64,000 nt of DNA from an uncultured Christensenella sp. (GCA_949296965.1 CASFQL010000010.1:124001-188000); one strand, 5' to 3'. Positions 17,419-27,317 are shown, counted from the first letter of the stretch. Made by a program: numbers and translations. Notes: a model not told the origin generated them from the letters alone.

Positions 17419-17518
17419 GGGCTTTGTGCTGTAAAAATTTCTGCAAGGAAAAATTTTTACTGTGAAATTTTAAGGACTTAAAATTTCACACAAAAGTGGA
17501 ACTTTTGGCACAAAGTCC
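17419..17518. repeat. Cloverleaf element B
   Basis: Closing stem GGGCTTTGTGC (17419-17429) with GCACAAAGTCC (17508-17518), 11 pairs with one G-T. Arms: 17431-17440 with 17451-17460 (10 bp); 17461-17474 with 17477-17490 (14 bp); CAAAAGT (17491-17497) with ACTTTTG (17501-17507). Nearly the same sequence as element G and related to C and E. Between the small gene and recO. Confidence 0.9.
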
Positions 17519-17631
17519 GTTTTAATTAGTATAGTTTGATACCATTTAATATGTTTTTTGTTTCATACATATTTCGTTTAACAAAGAAACAATTAATTAA
17601 AAATAATAAGTAGAGTAGGTATTTTTAGTTT

Positions 17632-18351
17632 GTGGATAAGATTGTAAGAGGAATTGTCTTAAAGACAATAGATTATAAAGAAAATGATAAAAAATTAACT
17701 ATTTTAACTTTGCAAGAGGGAAAAATTCAAGTAACTGCAAGGGGAGCAAAAAAGGCAAACTCTAAACTAAAAGCCTTTTGTCAAAGTTTTTGCTTTGCAG
17801 ATTTTGAGTTAACTCAAGGTAAAGCGGGGTATATTTTAACAGGAGTTAGGAGCATTGATACTTTTTTTGATTTAACTAGTGATTATGACAAGTTTTCCTA
17901 TGCTATAAGTATACTAGAAATTTTAGATAAAATATGTATTGAAAATCAAGTCTATGATGAACTTTTTTTTAATGCCCTAATTTGCATAAAAGATATATGT
18001 TATAGTCAAATAGAACCGAGATTATTGTTATGCAAGTTTTTAGTTTATGTTCTATCAAGCGAAGGTTATGATTTTAATCTAAATGAATGTTCAAATTGTA
18101 AAAAACCTTTAAAAAGTGAAAAATTTTTGAATTTATCTAGTGGTGAGATTGTTTGTAGTGAATGTAAGGGTGGAGATTTTGTTCAAGTTGAAAATGGAGT
18201 TTTTTCCACTTTAAAGATAGTTAGTCAAAATAGTTATGATAACTTAAATACTATTAAGATTTCAAAAAAGATTTTAGATAAAACATTATTTTTGCTTATT
18301 AAAAATTTTTCAAATAGATATGAAATGACACTAAATTCTCTTAAATTTTAA
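17632..18351 (+). CDS. recO: DNA repair protein RecO
   Basis: A 239-residue recombination mediator that helps load RecA through RecF-type repair. It has the N-terminal OB fold (RGIVLKTIDYKENDKKLTIL and ARGAKKANSKL) and a C-terminal helical domain. The zinc site is at about residues 150-180, with CSNCKK and CSEC pairs. Start is GTG 17632; the site before it (GTAGGT) is weak, but the N-terminus aligns with the family. The classical era-recO linkage is kept, interrupted only by a small gene and a cloverleaf element. Confidence 0.93.
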   Translation: MDKIVRGIVLKTIDYKENDKKLTILTLQEGKIQVTARGAKKANSKLKAFCQSFCFADFELTQGKAGYILTGVRSIDTFFDLTSDYDKFSYAISILEILDKICIENQVYDELFFNALICIKDICYSQIEPRLLLCKFLVYVLSSEGYDFNLNECSNCKKPLKSEKFLNLSSGEIVCSECKGGDFVQVENGVFSTLKIVSQNSYDNLNTIKISKKILDKTLFLLIKNFSNRYEMTLNSLKF

Positions 18352-18377
18352 TTAAAATGTTTAAGAGAATTTTTTTA
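18333..18377 (+). terminator. Terminator overlapping the end of recO
   Basis: AAATTCTCTTAAA at 18333-18345 pairs with its complement at about 18360-18372, followed by a T run. The left arm lies inside the last codons of recO. Confidence 0.75.
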
Positions 18378-18420
18378 TAAAAAAATAAGTAAATTTTGTC
18401 AAAATTTTATTAAAATCTCC

Positions 18421-18449
18421 TTGCTTTTATTTTAAAAGTGATATAAACT
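18421..18449 (+). promoter_or_regulatory. Probable ppdK promoter
   Basis: TTGCTT (18421-18426) and TAAACT (18444-18449) with 17-base spacing, 35 bases before the ppdK ATG. An AGGAG site follows. Confidence 0.45.
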
Positions 18450-18483
18450 TATCTTCGTGAAATTTTTAGTTAGGAGTTAAAAG

Positions 18484-21120
18484 ATGGCAAAAAAGTATGT
18501 TTATTTGTTTAGCGAAGGTAATGCTAAAATGAGAGAAATCTTGGGAGGTAAGGGTGCTAATCTTGCTGAAATGACTGCACTAGGGCTACCTGTTCCACAA
18601 GGTTTTACAATTTCGACAGAGGCTTGCACAAAATATTATGAAGACGGCAGGCAAATTAATGATGAAATTCAATCTCAAATTATGGAATATATAGCAAAGA
18701 TGGAAACTATAACGGGTAAAAAATTTGGAGATAAAGAAAATCCTCTTTTAGTTTCTGTTCGTAGCGGAGCAAGGGCTTCTATGCCTGGTATGATGGACAC
18801 AATTCTTAATCTAGGTTTAAACGAAGATGTTGTTAATGTTATAGCAAAAAAATCTAATAATCCAAGATGGGCTTGGGACTGCTATCGTAGATTTATTCAA
18901 ATGTATAGCGATGTAGTTATGGAAGTTGGTAAAAAGTATTTTGAACAACTTATTGACCAATTAAAAGAAGAAAAGGGCGTAACTCAAGATATTGAACTTG
19001 ATGCTGATGACCTTAAAAGACTTGCTAATTTATTTAAGGCTGAGTATAAAGAAAAAATTGGTAGCGATTTCCCTGATGATCCAAAGGAACAATTAATGGG
19101 AGCAATTAAGGCTGTTTTCCGTTCTTGGGATAATCCAAGGGCAAACTATTATAGAATGCAAAATGACATTCCATATAGTTGGGGAACTGCTGTAAATGTT
19201 CAAATGATGGCTTTTGGTAATATGGGAGAAACTTCTGGGACAGGTGTTGCATTTACAAGAGACCCTGCAACGGGTGAAAAGAAGTTAATGGGTGAATTCC
19301 TTATGAACGCACAAGGAGAAGATGTCGTTGCTGGTGTAAGAACTCCAATGCCTATTTCAAAAATGGCTGAGATTATGCCTGAAGTATATAAACAATTCCA
19401 AGAAATTTGTAATACACTTGAAAATCATTACAAAGATATGCAAGATATGGAATTTACTATTGAAGATAGAAAACTTTATATGCTTCAAACAAGAAATGGT
19501 AAGAGAACTGCCCGTGCTGCTATAAAAATTGCTTGCGATTTAGTTGATGAAGGTATGATTACAGAACAAGAAGCATTGATGCAAATTGATCCAAAAAGTT
19601 TAGACTCTTTGCTTCACCCTCAATTTGATCCTAAGGCTTTAAAAAAGGCTCAACCTATTGCTCAGGCTCTTGCTGCTTCGCCAGGTGCTGCTTGTGGTGC
19701 AATTGTTTTTACCGCAGAAGATGCAATTGAAAGAGGTAAGAATAAGGAAAAAGTTATTCTTGTCCGCCTTGAAACTTCACCAGAAGATATCGAGGGTATG
19801 CATTATGCACAAGGTATTTTAACCGTTCGTGGTGGTATGACTTCTCACGCTGCCGTTGTTGCTCGTGGTATGGGTGCTTGTTGTGTTTCTGGTTGCGGGG
19901 AAATCAAAATGGACGAAGAAAATAAGTGCTTTACTTTAAACGGTAAAGTATATAAAGAAGGAGATGTCATCTCCCTTGATGGTTCAACAGGTAAAATTTA
20001 TGGCGAAGAAATTAAGACTGTTCCAGCAAATACAAATGATGGCGATTTTGGTAGAATTATGGCTTGGGCAGATAAATATAAGGCTTTAACTGTTAGAACT
20101 AATGCCGATACTCCAAACGATGCTAAACAAGCAAAATCTTTTGGTGCACAAGGAATTGGACTATGTAGAACTGAGCATATGTTCTTTGAACCAGATAGAA
20201 TTGCCGCTATTAGAGAAATGATTTGTTCTGATACTGTTGAACAAAGAGAAAAAGCTCTTAATAAACTTGAACCTATGCAAAGGGGAGATTTTGAAAAATT
20301 ATATGAAGCCCTTGAAGGACTTCCTGTTAATATTAGATTTTTGGATCCACCATTGCACGAATTCGTTCCTCAAACAGAAGCAGATATTGCTTTACTTGCA
20401 AAATCTCAAAATAAAACAGTTTCTCAAATAAAACAAATAATTGCTTCTTTACACGAATTTAACCCAATGATGGGACACCGTGGTTGCAGACTTGCTGTCA
20501 CATTCCCAGAAATTGCTAAAATGCAAACCCGTGCTGTAATTAGTGCCGCTATTAATGTAAATAAAAAGCACCCTTCTTGGAATATTGTCCCTGAAATTAT
20601 GATTCCTCTTGTTGGTGAAGTAAAAGAACTTAAATATGTAAAAAGCGTTGTTTGTGAAACCGCTGACGAACTTATTAAGAAAGCAAATGTAAATATGAAG
20701 TATAAAGTTGGAACTATGATTGAAATTCCTCGTGCTGCTGTTCTTGCTGGCGAAATTGCTAGCGAAGCAGAGTTCTTCTCATTTGGGACAAATGACTTAA
20801 CTCAAATGACTTTCGGTTTTAGTCGTGATGACGCAGGAAAATTCTTAGGTTCATATTATGAGAAAAAGATTTATGAATTTGATCCATTTGCTAAACTTGA
20901 CCAAAATGGTGTTGGTAAACTTATTCAGATGGCAGTAAAGGCTGGTAAAGAAACTAGACCTGATATCCATATGGGTATTTGTGGCGAACATGGTGGAGAT
21001 CCATCTTCAATAGAATTTTGCCATAATGTTGGACTTGATTATGTTTCTTGTTCTCCATTTAGAGTTCCTATTGCAAGACTTGCAAGTGCACAAGCAAATA
21101 TTAAAAACCCAAGAAAATAA
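18484..21120 (+). CDS. ppdK: Pyruvate, phosphate dikinase
   Basis: This 878-residue enzyme interconverts pyruvate, ATP and phosphate with phosphoenolpyruvate, AMP and pyrophosphate. It is complete. The N-terminal ATP-grasp domain has GGKGANLAEM at 20-29 and SVRSGARASMPGMMDT near 90. The central phosphohistidine domain has GGMTSHAAVVARGMG near 455, with the catalytic His. The C-terminal PEP-binding barrel has GICGEHGGDP near 830. In anaerobic Clostridia it can run toward glycolysis or gluconeogenesis. Its codon use is more biased than the neighbours (more GCT, GGT and GTT), suggesting high expression. Single-gene unit with its own promoter. Confidence 0.97.
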   Translation: MAKKYVYLFSEGNAKMREILGGKGANLAEMTALGLPVPQGFTISTEACTKYYEDGRQINDEIQSQIMEYIAKMETITGKKFGDKENPLLVSVRSGARASMPGMMDTILNLGLNEDVVNVIAKKSNNPRWAWDCYRRFIQMYSDVVMEVGKKYFEQLIDQLKEEKGVTQDIELDADDLKRLANLFKAEYKEKIGSDFPDDPKEQLMGAIKAVFRSWDNPRANYYRMQNDIPYSWGTAVNVQMMAFGNMGETSGTGVAFTRDPATGEKKLMGEFLMNAQGEDVVAGVRTPMPISKMAEIMPEVYKQFQEICNTLENHYKDMQDMEFTIEDRKLYMLQTRNGKRTARAAIKIACDLVDEGMITEQEALMQIDPKSLDSLLHPQFDPKALKKAQPIAQALAASPGAACGAIVFTAEDAIERGKNKEKVILVRLETSPEDIEGMHYAQGILTVRGGMTSHAAVVARGMGACCVSGCGEIKMDEENKCFTLNGKVYKEGDVISLDGSTGKIYGEEIKTVPANTNDGDFGRIMAWADKYKALTVRTNADTPNDAKQAKSFGAQGIGLCRTEHMFFEPDRIAAIREMICSDTVEQREKALNKLEPMQRGDFEKLYEALEGLPVNIRFLDPPLHEFVPQTEADIALLAKSQNKTVSQIKQIIASLHEFNPMMGHRGCRLAVTFPEIAKMQTRAVISAAINVNKKHPSWNIVPEIMIPLVGEVKELKYVKSVVCETADELIKKANVNMKYKVGTMIEIPRAAVLAGEIASEAEFFSFGTNDLTQMTFGFSRDDAGKFLGSYYEKKIYEFDPFAKLDQNGVGKLIQMAVKAGKETRPDIHMGICGEHGGDPSSIEFCHNVGLDYVSCSPFRVPIARLASAQANIKNPRK

Positions 21121-21148
21121 TTTTTGATTAAAAATTAATTATATTAAG

Positions 21149-21251
21149 AAGAATTTTGTGTGTTAAAATTTTAAGCCTAAAATTTTAACTGTAAAGTTTC
21201 AAAAATTTTTGAAACTTTACACAAAAGTTTCACTTTTGACACAAAATTCTT
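21149..21251. repeat. Cloverleaf element C
   Basis: Closing stem AAGAATTTTGTG (21149-21160) with CACAAAATTCTT (21240-21251), 12 perfect pairs. Arms: 21162-21173 with 21178-21189 (12 bp); 21190-21205 with 21206-21221 (16 bp palindrome); CAAAAGT (21222-21228) with ACTTTTG (21232-21238). Compared with B, the closing stem has changed at several positions on both sides so that pairing is kept. Starts 28 bases after the ppdK stop. The following 21252-21558 is AT-rich with no gene seen. Confidence 0.9.
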
Positions 21252-21558
21252 TTTTATTGTAATAGTTTTTTAGTTGAGTTTATTGAATAGATTTTCTACT
21301 GTTATTAGGTTATAGAAGACATTGTTGGTAAAGAATTATCAATTTTTTTCATAAAAAACTTAATAAAATAATTTTGACAAAATCTAAAAAAAGATTTGAC
21401 ACATTATTAAATTTTTCTAAACTATTATGAATTTAGTATAATAATTATTGTAATGGCATTTATAGTTTTTAAAGGGCTTTATAATGTATATAATAAATTA
21501 AATAATTAAATAATTTAATATAAATTTGCAGAAAATATAGGCAATTAGGAGAAAGGTT

Positions 21559-22737
21559 ATGTTCACTAATAAAAAAGTAATGATAACAATTTTTTCAGTA
21601 TTTTCAATATTGATAGTTGGAATGATTGCTACAATAATTGTTTTTGCTTCACAAATACAAAATATTACAAGTGATATAACTATTACATATGTAGCAAAAG
21701 ATATAAGTGGGAGCCTTAGTGCTAGTTATCAAATAGGGGATAATGGTAGCCCCGTTTCTCTAATTAAAGCGGGAACGAGTGAAACTAAGATAACTTTTGA
21801 TGCTAGTGAAGGTAATGTAAACGGTAGTTTAGTCCCACAAAATGAATTGGAATTAACATTTGAAGATAGTTATGTTTTATTTGAATATGAATTTGAGAAT
21901 TATGGTGGTAAGCCATACTATGTAACTCTAAGTTATGCAGATACAAATAATGATGACACAAATATAAAAGTGGAATATTCACTAGATAAGAATAGTTCAT
22001 TTTCGACAAGCCCTGTTGTAGGAACTATTCCAGCAGCAATAAGAGAAAATAATGAAATGCAAGGTGCAGGCACACAAAGTTATTACATAAAACTATCAAT
22101 ACAAGACAATACAAAAGATGCTCTTTTCTCAGGCAGATTTGCTTGGACTCTATCAAACGAAGAACCTGAAGCAGAATTATTAAATGGAACTTCTTTTTCA
22201 TTTTTATATACAAACGAGATACAAAATACAATAGAAGTTTCTAGTGTAGAGTTTAAAGTAGGGAATGGAGAAAATAAAGAAGCTTATATGGTTCCTGATG
22301 AAAGACCTTTCTTTATATTAGCAGATAATGAAAAATCAAATGAATATATAAATGCCACTCAAAATAGTTTAGTTTTGCCGACTGATTTTTATAGTATATA
22401 CTCTGATGCTCCATTTGTTGAATTTGAAGTGTCAATAAAAAATATTAGTGAAAGTCCAATTAATCAAATAAAAACATATTATTATAATTTATATGATGCA
22501 AATGGTAATTATAGTGAAACGATAGAAAATATGCTAGATGCTAATGTAAAACTAGAAGTTTCATTGGATAAATCTTATTGGTATGACATTCCTTTAAATG
22601 ATTTAATGGGGGGAGAAGATGCTGTTGTATATTTACCGTGTGATTTACAAATAGGTGAAACAACAAAAATTTATTATAGACTAACAATTTTGGATATAAC
22701 TAAGGATTATGATTTCTCTGGGGCTATTCTTTTATAA
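21559..22737 (+). CDS. Membrane-anchored or secreted protein, unknown
   Basis: 392 residues. Residues 1-30 form a signal anchor (basic MFTNKKVM then a long hydrophobic stretch ending IIVFASQ). The rest is acidic and beta-rich, with a domain resembling the small secreted proteins that follow SipW-type signal peptides (DITITYVAKDISGSLSASYQIG). Two similar modules, each ending in a YY-x-L-S/TI-x-D motif (YYIKLSIQDNTKDALFSG and YYRLTILDITKDYDFSG), indicate an internal duplication. No enzyme motif. AGGAG-type site before the ATG. A role at the cell surface is inferred from the signal only. Confidence 0.7.
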   Translation: MFTNKKVMITIFSVFSILIVGMIATIIVFASQIQNITSDITITYVAKDISGSLSASYQIGDNGSPVSLIKAGTSETKITFDASEGNVNGSLVPQNELELTFEDSYVLFEYEFENYGGKPYYVTLSYADTNNDDTNIKVEYSLDKNSSFSTSPVVGTIPAAIRENNEMQGAGTQSYYIKLSIQDNTKDALFSGRFAWTLSNEEPEAELLNGTSFSFLYTNEIQNTIEVSSVEFKVGNGENKEAYMVPDERPFFILADNEKSNEYINATQNSLVLPTDFYSIYSDAPFVEFEVSIKNISESPINQIKTYYYNLYDANGNYSETIENMLDANVKLEVSLDKSYWYDIPLNDLMGGEDAVVYLPCDLQIGETTKIYYRLTILDITKDYDFSGAILL

Positions 22738-22820
22738 ATTTATTTCTTATATTGATTTTATAAAAGATAATTTATAAAATTGTTTTAATATTTTAATAAA
22801 AATAAATTTTTTTTAGCAGT

Positions 22821-23969
22821 TTAAATTTTTTGTTTATTTTTAATTAAATCTGATATTGCAGATAAGAGGATATTGAGTTCTTTCTTTGTGTTTTTAAAGG
22901 ATAAACTTACTCTTACCATACCTATCTTTGTTGTATTGTAAAATTTGTGTGTAAGTGGGGCACAATGAAGTCCTCCTCTTGTTGCTATGTTATAATTTTT
23001 GTCTAAAAATTCGCATACTTGTATTGAATCGTAACCGTTTATATTAAAACTAATTACGCCATTTTCATAATTTTTTGTATAAATAGTTAGATTTTTATTA
23101 TTTTTTAAATTATCATATAAATATTTTGAAAGGTCATTAATTTTTTTATTGATTTTAACAAAATGTTTTTCTATATAATTTATCCCACTAAACAAGGAAT
23201 AAATTAGGGAAGTTGATTGAGTTCCGCTTTCAAAAGACTCAGGCGGGGTAAGTGGTTGCATAAGGTTATCAGACTCCGTTCCTGTTCCGCCAAAGATTAT
23301 AGGGCGGGGAAGTTCTTGCGAATTAATACAAAGGCACCCAATACCTTGTGGGGTTAAAAAACCTTTATGCCCCGAAAATGTTAAAAAATTAATATGGTCT
23401 TTTTTCATATCTACTTTAATATGCCCAACACCTTGTGCATTGTCAAGTAGGAAGAGTATTTTGTTGTCGTTACAAAATTTTCCTATATTTTGATAATCGT
23501 TTTTATTGCCTGTTACATTTGAAATGCTATTTACACAGACTAAAAATGTGTCCTTTTTTATATTTTTTTTAACATCATTAACCGTTATAAACTGTTTATT
23601 TTCTGGGTAAATGATAGTTAATGAAATTTTACCTTCTTTTTCTAACTCGCTAAGTGGACGCAAGACAGAATTATGCTCAAAACACGAACAAACAACATTA
23701 CCTTTTTTCTTTTTTGCAAGTCCTTGCAAGACTAAATTTAATGCTTCGGTGCAATTTTTTGTAAAGATAACATTTTCTGGTTCAATATTCCCAAAATACT
23801 TTGCAATCTTTTCTCTTGTTTTCCAAATTAACATAGAATTTTCTATGCTTAGTTTATGTCCGCCACGACCAGCATTTGCACTTTTGATTAAAGTTTTTAA
23901 AAATGATAGTTTAACGCAAAAAGGTTTGTAATGACTAGTTGCCGCATTATCAAAATATATTAGTTTCAT
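22821..23969 (-). CDS. Cysteine desulfurase-like class V aminotransferase
   Basis: A 382-residue PLP enzyme of the SufS/NifS superfamily. It starts IYFDNAATS, has the PLP lysine in the motif FSGHKGFLTPQG near residue 200, and the catalytic-loop cysteine in TRGGLHCAP near 335, so it should take sulfur (or selenium) from cysteine (selenocysteine). An AGAGGT site precedes its ATG. It is divergent from a DUF3343 gene. This pair is repeatedly seen in anaerobes, where the desulfurase-like protein and DUF3343 are linked to selenium or sulfur carrier roles. No selD or selenium genes are in the window. Confidence 0.88.
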   Translation of the reverse strand: MKLIYFDNAATSHYKPFCVKLSFLKTLIKSANAGRGGHKLSIENSMLIWKTREKIAKYFGNIEPENVIFTKNCTEALNLVLQGLAKKKKGNVVCSCFEHNSVLRPLSELEKEGKISLTIIYPENKQFITVNDVKKNIKKDTFLVCVNSISNVTGNKNDYQNIGKFCNDNKILFLLDNAQGVGHIKVDMKKDHINFLTFSGHKGFLTPQGIGCLCINSQELPRPIIFGGTGTESDNLMQPLTPPESFESGTQSTSLIYSLFSGINYIEKHFVKINKKINDLSKYLYDNLKNNKNLTIYTKNYENGVISFNINGYDSIQVCEFLDKNYNIATRGGLHCAPLTHKFYNTTKIGMVRVSLSFKNTKKELNILLSAISDLIKNKQKI

Positions 23970-24086
23970 TTTTTACCTCTATAAAATCATAATATGAAGT
24001 CAAATTTAAAAAAGTTTTATTTTTATTGTGCATTTTTTGTAAACTTTTTAATATATTGATTTGTAGGGTTAAAAAGGGAGAGTATT

Positions 24087-24332
24087 ATGTCTTACTATCT
24101 TATTGTTTTTAGGGCAAGGTCTGAAACGATGAAATTTTCTTCAATTATATCTTCTTACGGCGTCCCAACAAACATTGTAAATACTCCTAGACAAATCAGT
24201 GTCGCTTGTGGAATTTCTGTCAAAATACCAGAGAAAGCACTTTCCTTAGCACAAGACATTTTAAAAAGACGACAATTTTACACTTGTGCAGGTGTTTACC
24301 TTGAAAAAAATGATAACTATATTAAGGTTTAA
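24087..24332 (+). CDS. DUF3343 putative Se/S carrier-like protein
   Basis: An 81-residue protein beginning YYLIVFRARSETMKFSSI, with the family pattern of a small alpha/beta fold. It contains TPRQISVACGISVKI with a conserved Cys (residue 35) and a C-terminal YTCAGVYL. DUF3343 proteins are proposed sulfur or selenium carriers working with class V aminotransferases. The divergent neighbour at 22821-23969 is such an enzyme, which supports the call. GGGAG ribosome site before the ATG. Confidence 0.85.
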   Translation: MSYYLIVFRARSETMKFSSIISSYGVPTNIVNTPRQISVACGISVKIPEKALSLAQDILKRRQFYTCAGVYLEKNDNYIKV

Positions 24333-24740
24333 TTTCTAAAAATTATTTTTATATTTATTTGCTATAATTTTTTTATTAATTTAGTTTAATTTAATAAAAT
24401 AATTGAGTTTTTAATTATATAATTTAAAAGTTTAAAAATATCAATATTAAATTATTAAAAACTTAATATCAAAGAGAATGTTATTAACATTTTCAATTCT
24501 TAAATTTTAAAATTACTTGTTAGAAATTTCTAAAAAATATTATTTTCTTAATTCTAAAAAATATAAAGGGACAATACATTTTTGTAATGTTCTTTTTGTC
24601 TTTTATTTGTAATAGTTTAATTCATTTATTTTATATTTTTTATATTTAAAATTATTAATTTGTGTTTTTTTAAAATGAAAACTTTTTTAAAGTTCTTTAA
24701 ATTTTTATTATTGTGTGTTAAAATTAAAACGGAGTTTAAA
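24333..24740. other. Intergenic region without a gene
   Basis: About 400 bases of very AT-rich sequence. A small palindrome AATGTTATTAACATT lies near 24476-24490. The frame open before nth (from about 24660) has no ribosome site and is not taken as coding. Confidence 0.5.
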
Positions 24741-25373
24741 ATGAATACAAAAGCAAATGAAGTTTTTAATAGTCTTGTTTTGCGTTTTGGAGATGCGGAG
24801 TGTGAACTAAGGCACGAAAACAATTATCAACTTATAGTAGCAGTAATTTTATCTGCTAGATGCACTGATAAAAGGGTAAATATTATAACACCTAATTTAT
24901 TTGAGAAATATCCAACACCAAAAGATTTAGCGAATGCAAATAGTTTTGAGTTGGAGAAAATTATTTATTCTTGTGGATTTTATAAAAACAAGGCAAAAAA
25001 CTTAATTTTGATGGCAAAAGATTTAGTTTATAGGTATAATTCAATTGTGCCAGAAAATTATGAAGATTTAATTTCGCTTGCGGGAGTAGGAAGAAAAACA
25101 GCGAATGTTGTTTTGTATGTAGGTTTTAAAAAACCAGCAATAGCAGTTGATACTCATGTTTTTAGAGTTTCAAATAGATTGGGACTTGTAAAAGCAAAAA
25201 CTCCATTACAATGTGAACTTTCATTGCAAAAACTTATAGATAAAGATAAATGGGGCAGATTTCACCATTTGCTTGTATTATTTGGTAGATATATTTGTAA
25301 ATCACAAAATCCGTATTGTGTAGATTGCGAGTTTAAAAGTATTTGTAAGTTTTATAATGGAAAATTAAAGTAA
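24741..25373 (+). CDS. nth: Endonuclease III (DNA glycosylase/AP lyase)
   Basis: A 210-residue base-excision repair enzyme that removes oxidised pyrimidines and cuts the abasic strand. The helix-hairpin-helix LAGVGRKTANVVL near residue 110 contains the catalytic Lys. The catalytic Asp follows in AVDTHVFRV near 132. The C-terminal [4Fe-4S] cluster loop has the Cx6CxxCx5C pattern from CKSQNPYC to the final Cys. I start at ATG 24741, which follows CGGAG and gives the normal family length; an in-frame ATG upstream near 24675 adds only a hydrophobic, unlikely extension. Confidence 0.95.
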   Translation: MNTKANEVFNSLVLRFGDAECELRHENNYQLIVAVILSARCTDKRVNIITPNLFEKYPTPKDLANANSFELEKIIYSCGFYKNKAKNLILMAKDLVYRYNSIVPENYEDLISLAGVGRKTANVVLYVGFKKPAIAVDTHVFRVSNRLGLVKAKTPLQCELSLQKLIDKDKWGRFHHLLVLFGRYICKSQNPYCVDCEFKSICKFYNGKLK

Positions 25374-25734
25374 AAACAAGAATAAGTGCTTTAGGTTCTA
25401 ATTCTAAGTTGTTTAAAAATTAATGTTTTAAGTTTTTATATAGAGATGTAATTAGTAATAATTGTAGATATCTTTAAATTATAAATTATTAAAATTAAAT
25501 ATTGAATAAACTAAAGAATTAAGTATAAAGCAAAAATTTTACTAAATAATAAATATGAATTTTGATAAAAAATTTAGACAGGAAAACTTTATAAATATTT
25601 AAAAATAAATAAAATTATATGTATTTTTTAAAAGATTTGAAAGTAATTTTAATTTAATTATTCATAACAAAGAAGAAAAAATTTGTTTTTATTTTTTTAA
25701 CTTTATATTATACTAACTAAAAAGGAAAAATATT
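25374..25734. other. Intergenic region without a gene
   Basis: About 360 bases, more than four fifths A or T, with no open frame, hairpin with T run, or repeat that I can support. The Obg leader with AAAGGA lies at its right end. Confidence 0.5.
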
Positions 25735-27003
25735 ATGTTTATTGATAATGTTAAAATTTATATAAAAGCAGGCAATGGCGGGAAAGGCGCAATTTCGTTT
25801 AAAAGAGAAAAAGGTATTCCAAATGGTGGCCCTGATGGCGGTAATGGTGGCCGTGGGGGAAATATTGTTTTTAGAGCAACAAGAGATTTGAATAATCTTG
25901 TTAATTTTAGATTTCACTCCCATTTTAGAGCAGAAAATGGCGAGGCTGGCGGCAGTAATAATAAGATTGGAAAGAGTGGGAAAGATTTAGTTATTAATGT
26001 CCCACAAGGAACAATTATTAAAGATGCCGAAACCGATAAAGTAATTGCTGACCTTTTTTACCTTGATAAAGATTATGTAATTTTAAAAGGGGGGAATGGC
26101 GGAAAAGGAAATAATTTTTTTAAATCTCCAACAAGACAAGCCCCACATTTTTCAGAAACAGGTGAAGTTACAAAAGAATATGCTATTAAACTTGAACTTA
26201 AAACAATCGCAGATGTAGGTTTGATTGGTTTTCCAAATGTTGGTAAAAGCACCCTTTTATCAGTGATTTCAAATGCAAAGCCTAAAATTGCAAATTATCA
26301 ATTTACAACACTTAGTCCAAATCTTGGTGTTGTAAATTATTATGAACATAGTTTTGTTGTTGCAGATATTCCAGGGCTTATAGAAGGTGCTAGCGAGGGG
26401 CAAGGGCTAGGACACGAATTTTTAAGACATATTGAAAGAACAAGGCTTCTTGTCCATATTGTAGATATTTCTTCACAGGACGGGAGAGAGCCTTATGAAG
26501 ACTATTTAGTTATTAATGAAGAATTAAAAAAATTTAACGAAAAACTTTCACAGTTGCCACAAATTATTGTTCTTAATAAAATTGATAGAGTAAAAGATTA
26601 TTTTAAAGTTGATGAGTTTAAGTATAAACTTAACAATAAAAAAGCAAAAGTTATTTGTATTTCTGCACTAATTAAGGAAAATATTGAAGAACTCATAAGA
26701 ACTATATGGCAAGAACTTGAAAAACTTCCACCACAAGTTCCATTAGATGTTGAAGAATTTGGATTTGATAAGAAAGACATCACAGCAATAGATATCAAAA
26801 AAGTTGAAAAAGATGTGTATGAAATAAGCGGTGGATTTATTGAAAATATCTCTCGTGGAATTGTCGTAAATGATTATGAGTCGCTATCATATTTTTGGAA
26901 AAGATTAAAAAATGATGGAATAATAAGTATGCTTAAAGAAAAAGGTTTAAAAGATGGCGACACTATTAGAATTGGTAAAGTCGATTTTGAGTATATAGAA
27001 TAA
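25735..27003 (+). CDS. obg: GTPase Obg (CgtA), 50S assembly and stress factor
   Basis: A 422-residue protein with the three Obg domains: the glycine-rich N-terminal fold (residues 1-158), the G domain (about 158-335) and the C-terminal OCT domain (about 350-422). G motifs are GFPNVGKSTL near 165, DIPGLIEGAS near 212 and NKID near 282. In Bacillus obg follows rpmA-spo0B; here it is about 12 kb away from rpmA. It starts an operon with yhbY. Confidence 0.97.
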   Translation: MFIDNVKIYIKAGNGGKGAISFKREKGIPNGGPDGGNGGRGGNIVFRATRDLNNLVNFRFHSHFRAENGEAGGSNNKIGKSGKDLVINVPQGTIIKDAETDKVIADLFYLDKDYVILKGGNGGKGNNFFKSPTRQAPHFSETGEVTKEYAIKLELKTIADVGLIGFPNVGKSTLLSVISNAKPKIANYQFTTLSPNLGVVNYYEHSFVVADIPGLIEGASEGQGLGHEFLRHIERTRLLVHIVDISSQDGREPYEDYLVINEELKKFNEKLSQLPQIIVLNKIDRVKDYFKVDEFKYKLNNKKAKVICISALIKENIEELIRTIWQELEKLPPQVPLDVEEFGFDKKDITAIDIKKVEKDVYEISGGFIENISRGIVVNDYESLSYFWKRLKNDGIISMLKEKGLKDGDTIRIGKVDFEYIE

Positions 27004-27026
27004 TTAGAAATAAAAAAGGGAAGAAA

Positions 27027-27317
27027 ATGGTTACATCAAAAGAAAGAGCAAAATTAAGGGGACTTGTTTCAACAGAAAATTTTGTCTGTCAAATTGGTAA
27101 AGAAGGTCTATCAAAAAGTTGTGTTGAAAGTATGGACCTTGCTTTGAAAGCAAGAGAAGTAATAAAGGTTAGTGTCCTACAAAATTGTGATGAAGATATA
27201 AAAAGTCTTGCTAGTAATGTTAGCAATCAATTAGGCTGTGAAATAGTTGGAATTGTAGGTAGAAAAATTATTTTATATAGGTTTAGTAAAACTCGTAAAA
27301 CGCATATTTTAGATTAA
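27027..27317 (+). CDS. yhbY: YhbY-family RNA-binding protein (CRM domain)
   Basis: A 96-residue protein made of a single CRS1-YhbY (CRM) domain, which binds pre-50S ribosomal particles. It shows KERAKLRGL at the start, the GKEGLS segment near residue 25 and a final GRKIILYR strand. It follows obg by 23 bases with an AAAGGG ribosome site, consistent with shared ribosome assembly function. Confidence 0.92.
   Translation: MVTSKERAKLRGLVSTENFVCQIGKEGLSKSCVESMDLALKAREVIKVSVLQNCDEDIKSLASNVSNQLGCEIVGIVGRKIILYRFSKTRKTHILD

Noticed and set aside
17419..17518. Cloverleaf elements as ordinary Rho-independent terminators
   Set aside because: They have four stems, no T run directly after the closing stem in several copies, and some follow an existing terminator (A, F).
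20237..20431. 64-residue plus-strand frame within ppdK
   Set aside because: Out of frame with a fully conserved pyruvate phosphate dikinase.
24660..24740. N-terminal extension of nth
   Set aside because: Hydrophobic, AT-driven sequence with no ribosome site; ATG 24741 with GGAG gives the normal enzyme length.
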